Origin: Molanna angustata
Taxonomy: Eukaryota > Arthropoda > Insecta > Trichoptera > Molannidae
Reading direction: 5' to 3'
Assembly (NCBI GenBank): GCA_963576475.1
Contig: OY754982.1
Span: forward strand, 20,660,217 to 20,724,216
Length of the DNA stretch: 64,000 nucleotides
Both the position numbers and the translations under genes were made by a program. Of the stretch, positions 50,128 through 62,900 are shown piece by piece. The notes under the pieces are model-generated. The model ran no database searches, was not told the DNA's origin, and saw only the letters and a list, made by a program, of their open reading frames with translations. How positions within the stretch are numbered: position 1 is the stretch's first letter; every line of letters starts with the position of its first letter.

Positions 50128-50492
50128 AATATATGTAATGAATAATTATAATGTTTCATTTTGTTTATTTTATATTCACCTACTCATGTCACCCAGTACT
50201 TACTTATTATTTCAAACCATTTCATGCATTCCATATTTAAAACATTTTTTTTGTTTCGATATTTTAATTTTTATGATTCAATGTTTTTATGTCATTTTTC
50301 ATTATCTGTGTTTTTCATAAGTGATTCTGTGGTAAAAATAATTGTAAAGATAATTTGAAATATCGAAACAAAATTTTTTTTAAATATGGAATGCATGAAA
50401 TGGTTTAAAATAATAAGTAAGTACTGGGTGACATGAGTAGGTGAATATAAAATAAACAAAATAAAACATGATAATTATTCATTACATATATT
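50128..50492. repeat. near-perfect long hairpin
   Basis: Arms 50128-50266 and 50358-50492 are inverted copies with only about five or six differences; the loop is about 90 bp. Outer ends aatatatgtaatgaataatt and its complement. No TSD clearly seen. The two overlapping short frames on the plus strand fall in the left arm and loop and are not credible genes. It is a candidate fold-back MITE or a long-hairpin small-RNA precursor. Confidence 0.85.
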
Positions 50493-50993
50493 TTCTTGTT
50501 AATCAATTTCATGCCAATTATTCATAATATTTACATTAATTAATGTTTTACATTGATAATAAAACCACATATTATGTAGATTATGATTGAAAAACTAAGG
50601 AGTCTGAAACAAGTATTGAATATGAAATGGATTTAATAAACATAAGTATGAATAAAATATGAATTGAGTTTAAAACTACATTTATTATTACATTTAGGTG
50701 TGGAATAAATAAAAAATAATAATTTTGAGACTACTGAATATTCAATTAGTTGAAAATTTGAAATTTTCAATCAATATTTGTTTGGGGAAGTAATACCTAA
50801 GTACTGTTTTTCAATATGTTTTTTATCAAAGTTATAATAAATTGTGAATTTCTCGTGTATTAATAAAAACTTTAAAATGATTGTTTCTTATTTTTAGATA
50901 TTATTAATCAATTTTTTTTCATCATGACGCTATTTATAAATTATATTGAAATTAATTTTGACCTAGCTTAAATTAGATTGAATTTGCTGTGAC
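50493..50993. other. 5-prime flank of the CCDC142-like gene
   Basis: AT-rich; should contain the promoter and 5-prime UTR of the following gene, but no TATA box or initiator could be singled out. Confidence 0.4.
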
Positions 50994-53900
50994 ATGAATA
51001 CTGCGAAGTGGTTAGCTGTTGAATCAGCTGATATACTTGGCATATATTCGCAATGTAAAGACCTCGAAAACGCAACTGTTACGTTGATCATTAAAATTTT
51101 GAATGTTGAAAGTGTTTGGAATCCTCACAACACTGCAGGAAATAAAAGCGGAAAAAATTATGTCGAAAACATGGGAAATATTCAGGTAGGTAATTAATTA
51201 TCAACTACTTAAAATAATTTTGTGTTGCCGCGAGGTCAATCGCCTTGTAGAGTGAATAAATTACACTTATTATAGTTACATCCGAGTCTTTTCTAAAAAT
51301 TCATCATGTTAATACACTGAATCTAAAAATTCAACATAATGTACTATGTTTACTTTCCTTTCTGTTGATTTTCACTTGATTTATCAAATTCTTCAAATAT
51401 ATGAATTTCCAAAACTTTTAAGTATATAATTGAAATGATTTATTGCTAAGTGCCTAGCATAACAGCAAATCTTAATTTTATTCAGCTGTGCTTTATTTTC
51501 ATATTTAATTTTCAGGCCCTAGAAAACATACTGACATCACTTTCAAAATTAGTGAAATTCTACTTTAAATTGAATCCAAAGTTAGCCAAACTCGGACAAA
51601 ACAATGAATATCTAGTTTCTATTCACAAAAAGAACTTAATGACTGACATACTCTGTTGGAGGCGTTTCACTTTGTCATATTTACTCAGCAGTCTTGTGCA
51701 TTGTATATTTAAATCGTGTTTACATCGAGAGGATAGATGTCAACTTTTAGAGATAGCATTTGGGTAAGATAACAAATATATTTAATAATTTTGATGAATA
51801 CTATTATTACAAGATCTGAGTGTTGTTTTACAATTTTTTTTTATTAATATATATGCCCTAAAAGAATATATTATATGTTCTTGTAACAAGTACATACACA
51901 TCCTCATACATTCAATGCTTGTGCTATAGGTGAACAAAATTGATCGTGACAGGACCACTGGATTACAAACCCAACTCGCTAACCGCTCTGCCATCACCCA
52001 TCTGCTCATATTTATATTTTAATATACTATGATATTACTCTTAATAGATGATATATCAAAATGCACCATTTCATATTGAGAATATACATAAAAACTTAAT
52101 TATTAATTCCCCAATACTTCTAAGAGGCTCACCGCCTTGGAAACCAGTATATTGATGTTGATGTATTTAATGTACACACTACAGATGGTTCTAAGAGGCT
52201 ACTTAATGCAAATTATAATTTTATTGCTTTACTTTGTTATTTTTTTGTCTACATTTAAGAATTTTGCTATTTTTTTTTCTCTTCTTCTATTATTTGAGTC
52301 TAGTCATAAGCATATTTCTTTATCATTGTAACTCTATTTCCTTTTTTTAATAATATTGTATTTTTTTACTACTCCTTTGTGTTTGTTACTTACCTATTGT
52401 TACTCTTGTTGTGCCAATACTACATACCTACCAATCAATATGTTAATAATACACTAAGGGCGTATTAATAAGGGTAATAAGGGCGTATTAATAAGGGCAA
52501 TATTCCCAATAAGGGCGTGCATGTAAAAATACAATAAAATAAAAGGTACCAAGTGTAGAAAAAATGGGGGCACCAAAAATCAGTAGAACAGTTTGAACAA
52601 AAATAGAATATTATTGTCAAATTTCATCAGTATGAAATTATTGTTTAAACTGTGCACAAAATCCTCATTAGCTTTTCAATTGTTAAAATATTTAAGTTAT
52701 CGAACAGAGGGGTTACCATTTCAAAAGTCATAAAGTCTTATAACTGCCATATTGTTGATCAGTAGTTATCGCTAAAAATCCAGAATAATCATGTGGGTGC
52801 ACAGAGGACACAATTAGTTTTTTGCTTGGTTGGTATGATCATATGTGTGCGCAAACCGCCCCCTTAATTTTGGTATATATTTTTTTCTTTTAGATTGACA
52901 ACACTGTACAATGAAATATCTGTATTAAGCAGCAAAGGGTTCACTTCTAAATTTAATATATGTAGCAATACATGTCCTGTACTAATACACCAATTAAAAA
53001 AAATATCAATCATGAAGATTCTTCAGGTAAAAATTGATAAACAATTCTTGTTACGCGACGTCTTACGTGATTACATGAAAATTCTTCGAAACACAATTGT
53101 TCGAATGCGCAATTGTACGAATAACAATTTTTCGAAAATCAGTTATCAGAATGACAATTGTCCGAAAACAAATTATTCGAACTAACATTTGTTGGAAAAC
53201 CAGTTAACCGAATTTAATATATTTTTGTGTCATTATGTAGCCTCCTTTGACACATTTGTTGCCAGTAAAATATATTCGATGAAGACTATTATTACTTGTT
53301 GTATTATTGTTGGGTACGTACATATGTTTGCACATTTTTAATAACTGATGTTTGACAGTGCGGGATAGCCTAGTTTGTACACCAGTTTATGTTTATTTAG
53401 TATTCACACCAAATTAGTTATATTATTTTAATATTATAGTTACTTTTTTAAATATATAATGCAACTGGCTCATGCCAGTCGCAATTATAACTACAAACAA
53501 ACCTAACCAACCTATTTTTACCAAATTTTTGTAGGTTTAGGTTTAAAAAATAGGTGTACATCCTAGGATATCTGACAGCGCGGTGCGTCGCCATGTTGTT
53601 TATTCCATAGATTTTTATTATACATAATATACTATGTAGATGTAGTACTCCGTGCAAAAAGTGAGTCATTTGTTTTCGATTCATACAAAATTTGCAAACT
53701 ACGACATCTAGTATATTATAATAAAAATCTATGGTTTATTCCTCTCACAATACTACCAACATGACGTCATAAAAATTCGAACAATTGTAAATTCTGATAA
53801 TTGTGTGTTCGGAAAATTGTTTTTCGAAAAAATGTGATTCGAATAATTGCCATTCGTAAAATTGATTTTCGTAAAATTGAGCATTCGAATAATTGTTTTT

Positions 53901-56900
53901 CGAATAATTTTCCTGTCACCGTCTTACGTAGGCGATTTGAACGCGAATGCGAAGCGGCGCGGCGCGGCGGGAAAATAACAAACAGTCGGTAACTATGAAA
54001 GTGTCCTACGTTACCAAACGCGCGTAGGGTACTCGCGTGTAACCGCATCGGATCGCTTCGCAATCGCGTTCGCTTTGAATCTCCTACGTAAGACGTCGCG
54101 TTATAGTTTTATTCTTGTTTAGTATTGTGTTAAAACATGATTTGTTTCAGGAGTAATCTGATCCACCAATGAACTAATCTCTGATACACCACAATGCCAA
54201 TGCTTCCAAAACGTGCTGTGTTTTGATGCAAAGCAATTGTATTTAAAAATAAAAAATGATCTATTAGAGTTTCATATTGATAACCACAATATGATATCTG
54301 CGTGTATTAAGTAATTTTGTTTTTTCAGTTTTCATAAATCTCCTTTGTAGCACGTAAAAATGATTTATATTTCTCAATTGAGATTGAGAAATATATGACT
54401 GTTGAGATTGTGTACTTATTTAGTGTGTAAGGAGAACAATCACCTGGTTCATAATTGCATGTAATTGTCACTAAAAATTGTAAACTGCCAGCCCTAGAAC
54501 AGGATTTCCTAGTTGCGCAGCAGTAATCTACTTATGGTTGTCATTATAAATATGGTGTGATAAAAAGTAAATAAATAATTTAAGAGAATTGCAATGAGAA
54601 ATCAGCAGTCTTATTCTCTACTGCAAATCCGATCCCAATTTAGAATTTTTTGCTAAGAACCTACCTTTGTGATGGAGAATAATACAGTAGGTAGGTATGT
54701 TTTAATTGTAATAGTCTATAATTCGAATGTACGCAGATGACAAGTACCTAGGTAAATTCTAAACGAAAACTCCAAACTGAGTTTGGATTCGAGAGCAGTA
54801 CAAAGTAAGGCTGTATTTAATTTAATTGATTATTTGATAATTACTATCATGATTATTATCAAATTTAATTGGATGTATTTTAATTTTCAGGTTGTGTATC
54901 ATATTTTTTATGTTTTTACTCTTTTTTCATTTTAGGTCCTTGCTCAAAGCAGAGCTGAATATTGCTGTCATAGTCTGATTGATTGCCTTCTTATAAATTA
55001 TAAACCATTCAATCCACCTGATGCTGATGCTGGTTCTGATAATTCCAGCTTGGAAATTTATCAGTGAGTAACATATAAATTTTTATTTTAACACAAAATT
55101 GTTACCAACTATATTTTGCATACTTGTAATTGATATAAATACTAACTGTATATTAAAAACCCCACAACTATATATTATTTGTCTGTAATAAGGCTTGTCT
55201 ATGGTATCTCAGATATATCTATGCTTTTTCAATTTAAGTCCAGCGCTAGGGCCGCTAGGCAGTTGAATTTTTTGCTAAAATAAAGACACTGAATAAAATT
55301 ACCTTACACTTTGGATGTAAAATGCTACACATCTGGTATTTCACAATTATTATTCAAGTCATTCTCTGTGTATCACAGTTTTTTTAATACTGTTACATAA
55401 ATTCAATACATAGAATAATAATAAAACCAGAATACTCATTCCCATACAATACCTCACTGAAAAAGTGAAGCCATTTTATTGGCCGGCTCGTGTCAATATA
55501 TGTATGACTCTGCTGGTAGACATTGTTCGTAAAGTACTACTCGTTATGACTGCGTAAAAGTACTACTCGTTATAACGTATCACGCAGACGGCCAAATGAT
55601 TACTGAATGCTCGTAGCAAAATGTTGACCAAATTAGTCAACATAAAGCAGTCGCGTTTACTGCAGGCTAAAGAGTATTCTATACTATTATTATTCTATGA
55701 TTCAATGATACAATATTGATGTTGCTTTCTTAATAGTTTCATGTAATAGAAATATTGTTTATACAGGTATGTTAAATGAATCTAAGATACAAATTTTTAT
55801 GTTACATTCTATATAATACATACTTATACATACATATTATTTTCAAAACTGTATTCATTTCATCAAAATGTTTTATAATAATATTTTAGAGCATTAACAA
55901 AACATATGACACCACCATTTGAACACAAAGAGAGACGGCATGTTAACAAAAATGAAGAGACCAAAAATACAAACAATTTATGTGTACCACAGAAAGGGAC
56001 CAAAGAAAACACAGATTCAAAATCAGACAGTCAATGTGACAGTTACAACAAATACATTGTAGATGCTAAGAATGCTGTGAATGAGATAAAGGATGAAAAG
56101 ATGCCTTCTTCACATTACGATCCCACATCTGAAAGTGATTTTCCTTATACTTCCTTGAATGAATATTATAATGATACTGATAATGATTTTAACTGCAGAG
56201 GTAAACGTACCTAAATATTGTTTACCATCTTTTTTTAAAGTCAGAAATAAACCTCTACTAAATGAGTTTTCGTGTTGACTTTCTATATATACATACCTTA
56301 TTTTTTAGTATACATACCATAATTGAATTTTATGCCATAAAAATATTGCATTATACTAAAGTGATTTTCAAGTATTAAATTTAGTAGGAAACCATTTGCA
56401 GGGGCATCAACATTAAATGAGTTAATTCAAAGAGAAGAACTTTACGTTGAAGTTGTGTTAGATACAACTCTAAGAATATCCCCAAATATATTAGGAAATG
56501 ATGGAGTTAAGAAGACAAAGGCTGGTATGTATATTGTAATGTTTAGAGAAAGATTAAAATTTAATGAGTTGAATCATCTCGAAATCTTGAGTATATGTAC
56601 ATTCGAAAGTTTCTGGTTTGTAGAGTTGAAAAGTGAGCTGTGGAACCATCAGGATATTCATAATTTAAATATTTTAAAGTTACCTATCAATAGTCCTATT
56701 TTATTTATTTATTTATTTCAAATTTACGGCTTGAGAGCCTATATAAAAAAAAACAACAAGTATATAATGATTAAAACTTTGAATTATAAAATAAAAGTAA
56801 ATTTAAACTAACATAATAATATCAATAATATCAACAATGCAAATTTATAACAAACATATTAATAAATAATATCCATAATAATATACTATACACAATTTAA

Positions 56901-59900
56901 AAACAAAATACATAAAAAAATACAAAAAAAAAAAAACCCAGACACAACGATTACTAGATTAACATTACATGAGTTAAAATGTTAATTAATTAATTTTATT
57001 TATTTAAATACACTAAAGGCTTGAAAGCTTATTTTTATTCAAATACAAGAGTTTAAAGAAAGAAAATTTACAATTTTTGCTTTGAAGGAAGAAAAATCGT
57101 CGGCAAAAACATCGGAGTGACTTCCCACAATGTTACCAAGTCTATGTAGCCTTGGTATTGGGGAGTGGTAGACATAATTATTTAGAGAATGGCTCTCACG
57201 AAACATAACACACTGTCTAGTAGTTTTAGCCGGAACATTAAAGTTGATGAGTTTAAGGAGTTCAGGACAGTCTATAGCATGGTTCAATATTTTGTGTAAG
57301 AAGGAAAGGTCAAAAACCTTTCTTCTAACGTCAAGATTTAAAAGTTTAAATTCTAGCATTAGATCTGAGTAATTGATGTGTTCTATTGGAATCCCCTTTT
57401 ATTTTTATTTTAGTCTATCTTTCCCTTTAAAATTTGAGTTTTCTAATTAACTCCAAATTCAATATTCAATGTATTTTTTATTTGATGTATGTTCAACATC
57501 TGTCTATATTGTAACTTAGATTGCTTTAAGTCTAGCGTTCACAGATCCGCATCGTACGGATCAGATACATCGCATGAAACGGATTTTAGTATTCTTTGTA
57601 TAGGACTTCATACAAGTGCGTCCACTAATTGTGCGGCATCGTATGGACTGCATACATTGGATCGTCCGCAATAGAAGAGGCAAAATTCATATGGACAGGT
57701 GAGGCAAAAGTCATACGGATTGCTGATTAGTTGACACACTCCTGTCATTTTTCTATGTGCATTTTCTATGGTGATGTTTTCCCGCCTTTTGTATATGGAA
57801 AATTGTTGACAAATCCAAATGACAGTTACATCAGCAATCTGATTGTTGCAGACACAGTGGACACTCTGCCATAAACTAATCCGTTTGATTGATTGTTCGA
57901 TCCGTACGATACGGACATATGGACACTTACCTTTATATTATCATTTTAGGTGAAGTAAAGATAAGTAACCGTTTAGCTGAGTATGTAATGGAGTATTACC
58001 AAAATATATTATGGGGTGATGTCGGCAGCTTTCTTGAACATATTGTTCTTTGGTGGGGATCAAGTCCACTTGCTTCAAGGTAAGTTATAAATTCATTTTT
58101 AGTAACGCTCTTTGGAGATCATCTAATATTCCTTTATTTGTGATTGTTTTATCATAACAAAGTTTTCTTTTTCAGACCTCCACATTCAAGTCAACATCTT
58201 AGAGAATGGCTTTTATCGCTGAATTCAAATGGTAAAAAAAATTACATTTCCATTATAAAATAAGTGGGTTGTGGCCAACGCTAAACTCCCTCACTAACAA
58301 GTCATTCTATAAAGTATTCAAATTTTGTATGGAAAATATTCAGCATTTTATGAAATGCAAATGCGTGTGTTAAATTATTTTTTATTTTAATATTTTATTA
58401 TGAAAACTTGATAATTCTTCAATGCCATTTTATGAAAGTGATGTGCCTTTTTACCAATTTTAAAATAAAAATTTCAAATTTTTAGTTTCCTGAGCACTTT
58501 GAAATATGACAGTTAAAAAAATTGAGAAGCACTATTCACATATACTTCAAAATCTAATGGGGTCTAAGCGAGTATTAGATATACATATTTTCAAAATTTG
58601 AAAAGAATCGAATGAGTACTTTAGTCTATAATCGATAAAGTAAAATAAACATGCCGTACATAGCACACACACAAACACACACAGATACATTGTGATGAAA
58701 CTTTAAGAATACAATCTTAGCATGATACTAGTTGATAATCTGCAAAAAAAAAATGCCTTTAAAATTGTGAAACCATAACTCCCCACTTTATCCCTTTGGG
58801 TTAGTGAGGAGTAAAAAAATATACCATGTTCTTATATAATATAATTGTTACATGTATTTTAGATGTTCCTCAGTTAATGTTGGTTGCATTACAAAGTTTA
58901 TCTGACGCTTTGGGATGCCATGTTACTTCTACATTATGGGATAAACTATTTAGGTAATAATTTATTAATATTGATTTACAATCAAGGATATGAGAATTGA
59001 ATAAAACTTTAAGATGTTAAGTGTGAAGATGAAAGTCAAGTTGACAGAATGAGTTAAGAAGGATCGAATGATGTCCAAATTTCAACATTAAATATGAAAA
59101 AACAAACATGACTGAAGTCCTTTCAATTATTTCTATATTTATTTCAGATTATGTTTTGGAGGAGGCCTCAAACCCATACCAATTAAAAGTGAAAATTATG
59201 GCACACTTTCGATAACAGAGGTAACTTCACAATTTTTTTCATTTACTGAATAAGTGTTGTCGTTCCTCATAATTAACATTCATGGCACACCCGCACACCT
59301 GTCGCTGGCTACCCCACATTGTGGGGTAATTTTCAAATCTAATTTTTTTAAACTATGTATAAGGAATGCTCACTCTCGAGTAAGTACATGGCAAATTTCA
59401 AAGTTTTTTTTTCAAATGGAAACATGTAAGATGTTCTTTAAGGCCGACTGCCGTGGAACAGTTGGTAAGCCGTTCGGTTTCTGTGCAGGCGTCCTAGGTT
59501 CAATTCCCAGCAGAGGAGAAATTTATTTAAATTCATTTCTCATGCAAATATTGCTTCTCTGGGCTGGAAACACTGGTTAGTTGGAAGAAATTGCCATACG
59601 GCAATAAACTCGCCACTTGCGCAGGGTGCAAGGAAGTGTTCATTATTATTATTATTTAAAGATCTACCCGTTTGACCTACATATATACCCGACCACATAT
59701 TGCATGTAAGAGAGTAAACATCACTATGGTTTTCCTACATATATACCCGACCATATATTGCATGTAAGAAAGTAAACATCACCATGGTTTAATTTATTAA
59801 TTTTATGTTTTTCTTTTTATCTTTTTTTGATTAACGCACAAATGTATTTTTTAATTTAAATCAATGTGTTTATGATGTAATTACATTCTTAAATATTTAA

Positions 59901-62900
59901 GTGTTCACAAATGGGTGCGAACTTCTCAGAGATGCTTCAAGACTTGGTGATGCTAAGTAACCAGTGTGAAGTAACATGCGACTATATTATGGGAGCGCCT
60001 GTCGAAGAATTACCTCTTGTTGAACAAATTCCAATATTACATAGACTAGGTGAGTTGAAAATTATAAATTAACACTTTGTTATGAATAAGGCTATTAAAT
60101 TTTATTTGTGTCACATAAGATGCTTATATAGTTATAAATATGATGACTAGATTTAGTTTAAATTTGTTCTACACCATAATATACATTATACATATATTTT
60201 TTTAAAATCTAGATCACTCTATTCACACATGTCGCCTTTGGAGTCTAGCAGAGACTAGAAAATTAGCCAATCTATGGGATATGGATTGCTTTTTCAGAAT
60301 AATGCACAACGATATACAAATGTGTTTAGAACAACTCTCAAACTTGCGGTTTGCGGATCATACATTAGTCATAGAAGCTGGTAAGTCAATCTTCATTTTT
60401 GGGGATCTTAATCAAATCAATTACTATATCATACCATGTTATTGCTAATTTGAATTACATATTAAAACCTAGTGACTATTTAATATTTTACAGGTAAACT
60501 GGGAGTTCATGAACATGTTTGTGCAAAAATGAGAGAAAAACTTGTTTCGGAAATAAAAGTGAATATACAAAAACTAAAAGTAAGTGAAAGTTAATTTTAA
60601 TATTTATGTCTTAATCTCTAACCAAAATGTAGAGTTAAAATTCAATATGAGGACTGAAATCTTTTTAGTAATCATTTGTCAATCATGCATAATGTGTTGT
60701 CATATCCTTATCCCTCATTTAATATTAACATAATATATTAAACTTTGATTTTGGCAGAAAGCTCCAGAAGAATGTATTCAAGTATTGGCTGCTATATGCA
60801 GTACGACAAGCTTAGCACATCTGACTATGATATTTCCATCCAATGCATCTTGGAAACTTATTATTTTACCGACACAGACAGAACATGCCAAATATGTTCA
60901 TGAATATTTGGGTGAGTTTATTTATTTGTACAATTTTATAATCTATATAATTATAAGCTGCTTCAGAACAGGTTTTTAACCTAGTGAAGCAGTTTACATT
61001 CCGCATCTAGGTCTTAAGTATCTTTTTTTGTAAAAATATTGTATCGTTAAACTTTGATGTGTACCTGTATATTATTTCTTATGTTACAAAAAAAAAAAAT
61101 TTGATTAATGTATATTACCAACAGTTTAAAGATTTAGGACTGGACAGTCGTACAGTCTTGAGTCTTTGAATTGTACTATAAACAAAATTATCCTGTGTTT
61201 AATGCCGAAGAACACCAATCTCTGGTGAACTGAAAAAAAAAAGGTATATTGCAATGCAAGCCTTACTATCGATTTATGATATGATATGACAGGAATATAT
61301 GATTACAAGAGATATTGTGAGTAAGATGATGCCTTGAGAAGATTAGGCCACATAGGAACAATAAGTGATGATGATTGAAAAATCAAAATCGGTCAAGAAA
61401 ATTTTGGCACAATCACACATGATATGATCGGTTGGAAAATATTGCCATTAGGCAATAGAACCGCCATTGTGTATGTAAGGGAACAACTCACAGAGGGCGT
61501 CCCCGCCAGGAGTATCTAGAGCAGGTGTGCAAGGACATAAAGTGTATCTCCTACACAGAGTTGAAGAGAGTCGCTGAAGATAAAGCGGAGTGGAGGAAAA
61601 GATGGATCGTTTTGCTGCCTACCTATATGCAAGATTGAAACCAAAGAAGGTGTATGTGATTATGTACAGATAAATTTAAATAAATAAATATACAAATCTT
61701 GAAGAAAATACCAAATATCTCCTTTACTGGAAATCAAATCAAAGACAAAAGTCAAATTACTCACCACTATGGTCAACAACTTTACACAATCCTTGAATTT
61801 TTGTTCATTATTTTGTGTGGTAGTAAATTTTTAAATCACATTTTATTAAATATCCAAATTTCCTTATTTAATAATAATATATTGCAACGGTATTCCAACT
61901 GTCGATTCGCTCATGAGAATTCAATTCTCTGAATGAATCGACATTATTAAGCCAAGATGCGTGTACGAAGGAAAATTTTGTATGGCGTAGTGGACTTTTT
62001 GCATGCTAATAACACCAATTAGAGGCCTCGCAGCATATATGTTCCCATACATGGATTTACTCAGAATTCGGAGTAGAACATTTATGTGAGTTTTGTGTGT
62101 GTGTCCGTCCGTCCCTTATAACTTTTGATCCGCTCAATTTACAGAGCCCAAATTTTCAGAATATATAAACACTTACAAGCCTACAAAACTTTTATACTCA
62201 GAATTGTGAATTTTTGTTTCAGTCAGGGGTTATCAACTTTTGAAATTTTGGTTTATTTTTTCATATATCTCAGAAGCCATATAAGATAGAACCCTGAAAA
62301 TTGGTACAAACATAGAAAAATACAAAATCTCAAATTAGTTTTTTCAAAAAAATTCCAGGGTTTCTCAAACATTTTTTATTAAGAAAAATATTTTTTTTAT
62401 GATAAATTTGAGTTTAACTGCCTATATTTCCATTTTTTTTTTTTGAAATATCAAAAAAAGGCCAAACACCCCAACTAGAAAATTTAATTTTCTATAAAAA
62501 ATATTACAATTGTATTAGCACATCTCAAATTTTTTTAACAATTTTTATAAAAATTGAATTTAGTGACGACATTGCTTCATACAATTTGTATGGTAGTAGC
62601 CTACACACAATATATAAGACTTAATTGTTTGATACTAATCTCCAAACATACATACATACCAGCATGCTGTTTTCATATTCTGGGTAGGATCAAAGGACTG
62701 ACCTCCATACTATCCTATCTTGACATACATACCTAGGTACATGTGTTGTATAGAAAACCAAATATCTTAAAATATTAAATAATTTGTATTTATGGGTTTA
62801 TAGTTTGGTACTTATTCTTCTACTATACATACTAACGCTATCAACAGTTGGATCTCATGTGTTACATGCAACTAGTTATTTAAATTTCACATGAATATAC

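Noticed and set aside
50138..50358. Two overlapping 60-65 residue frames
   Set aside because: They fall in the left arm and loop of a long hairpin and are hydrophobic AT-rich translations with no similarity.
55906..56214. Independent 102-residue hydrophilic protein
   Set aside because: It is exon 5 of the CCDC142-like gene (55890-56200), with acceptor and donor in correct phase.
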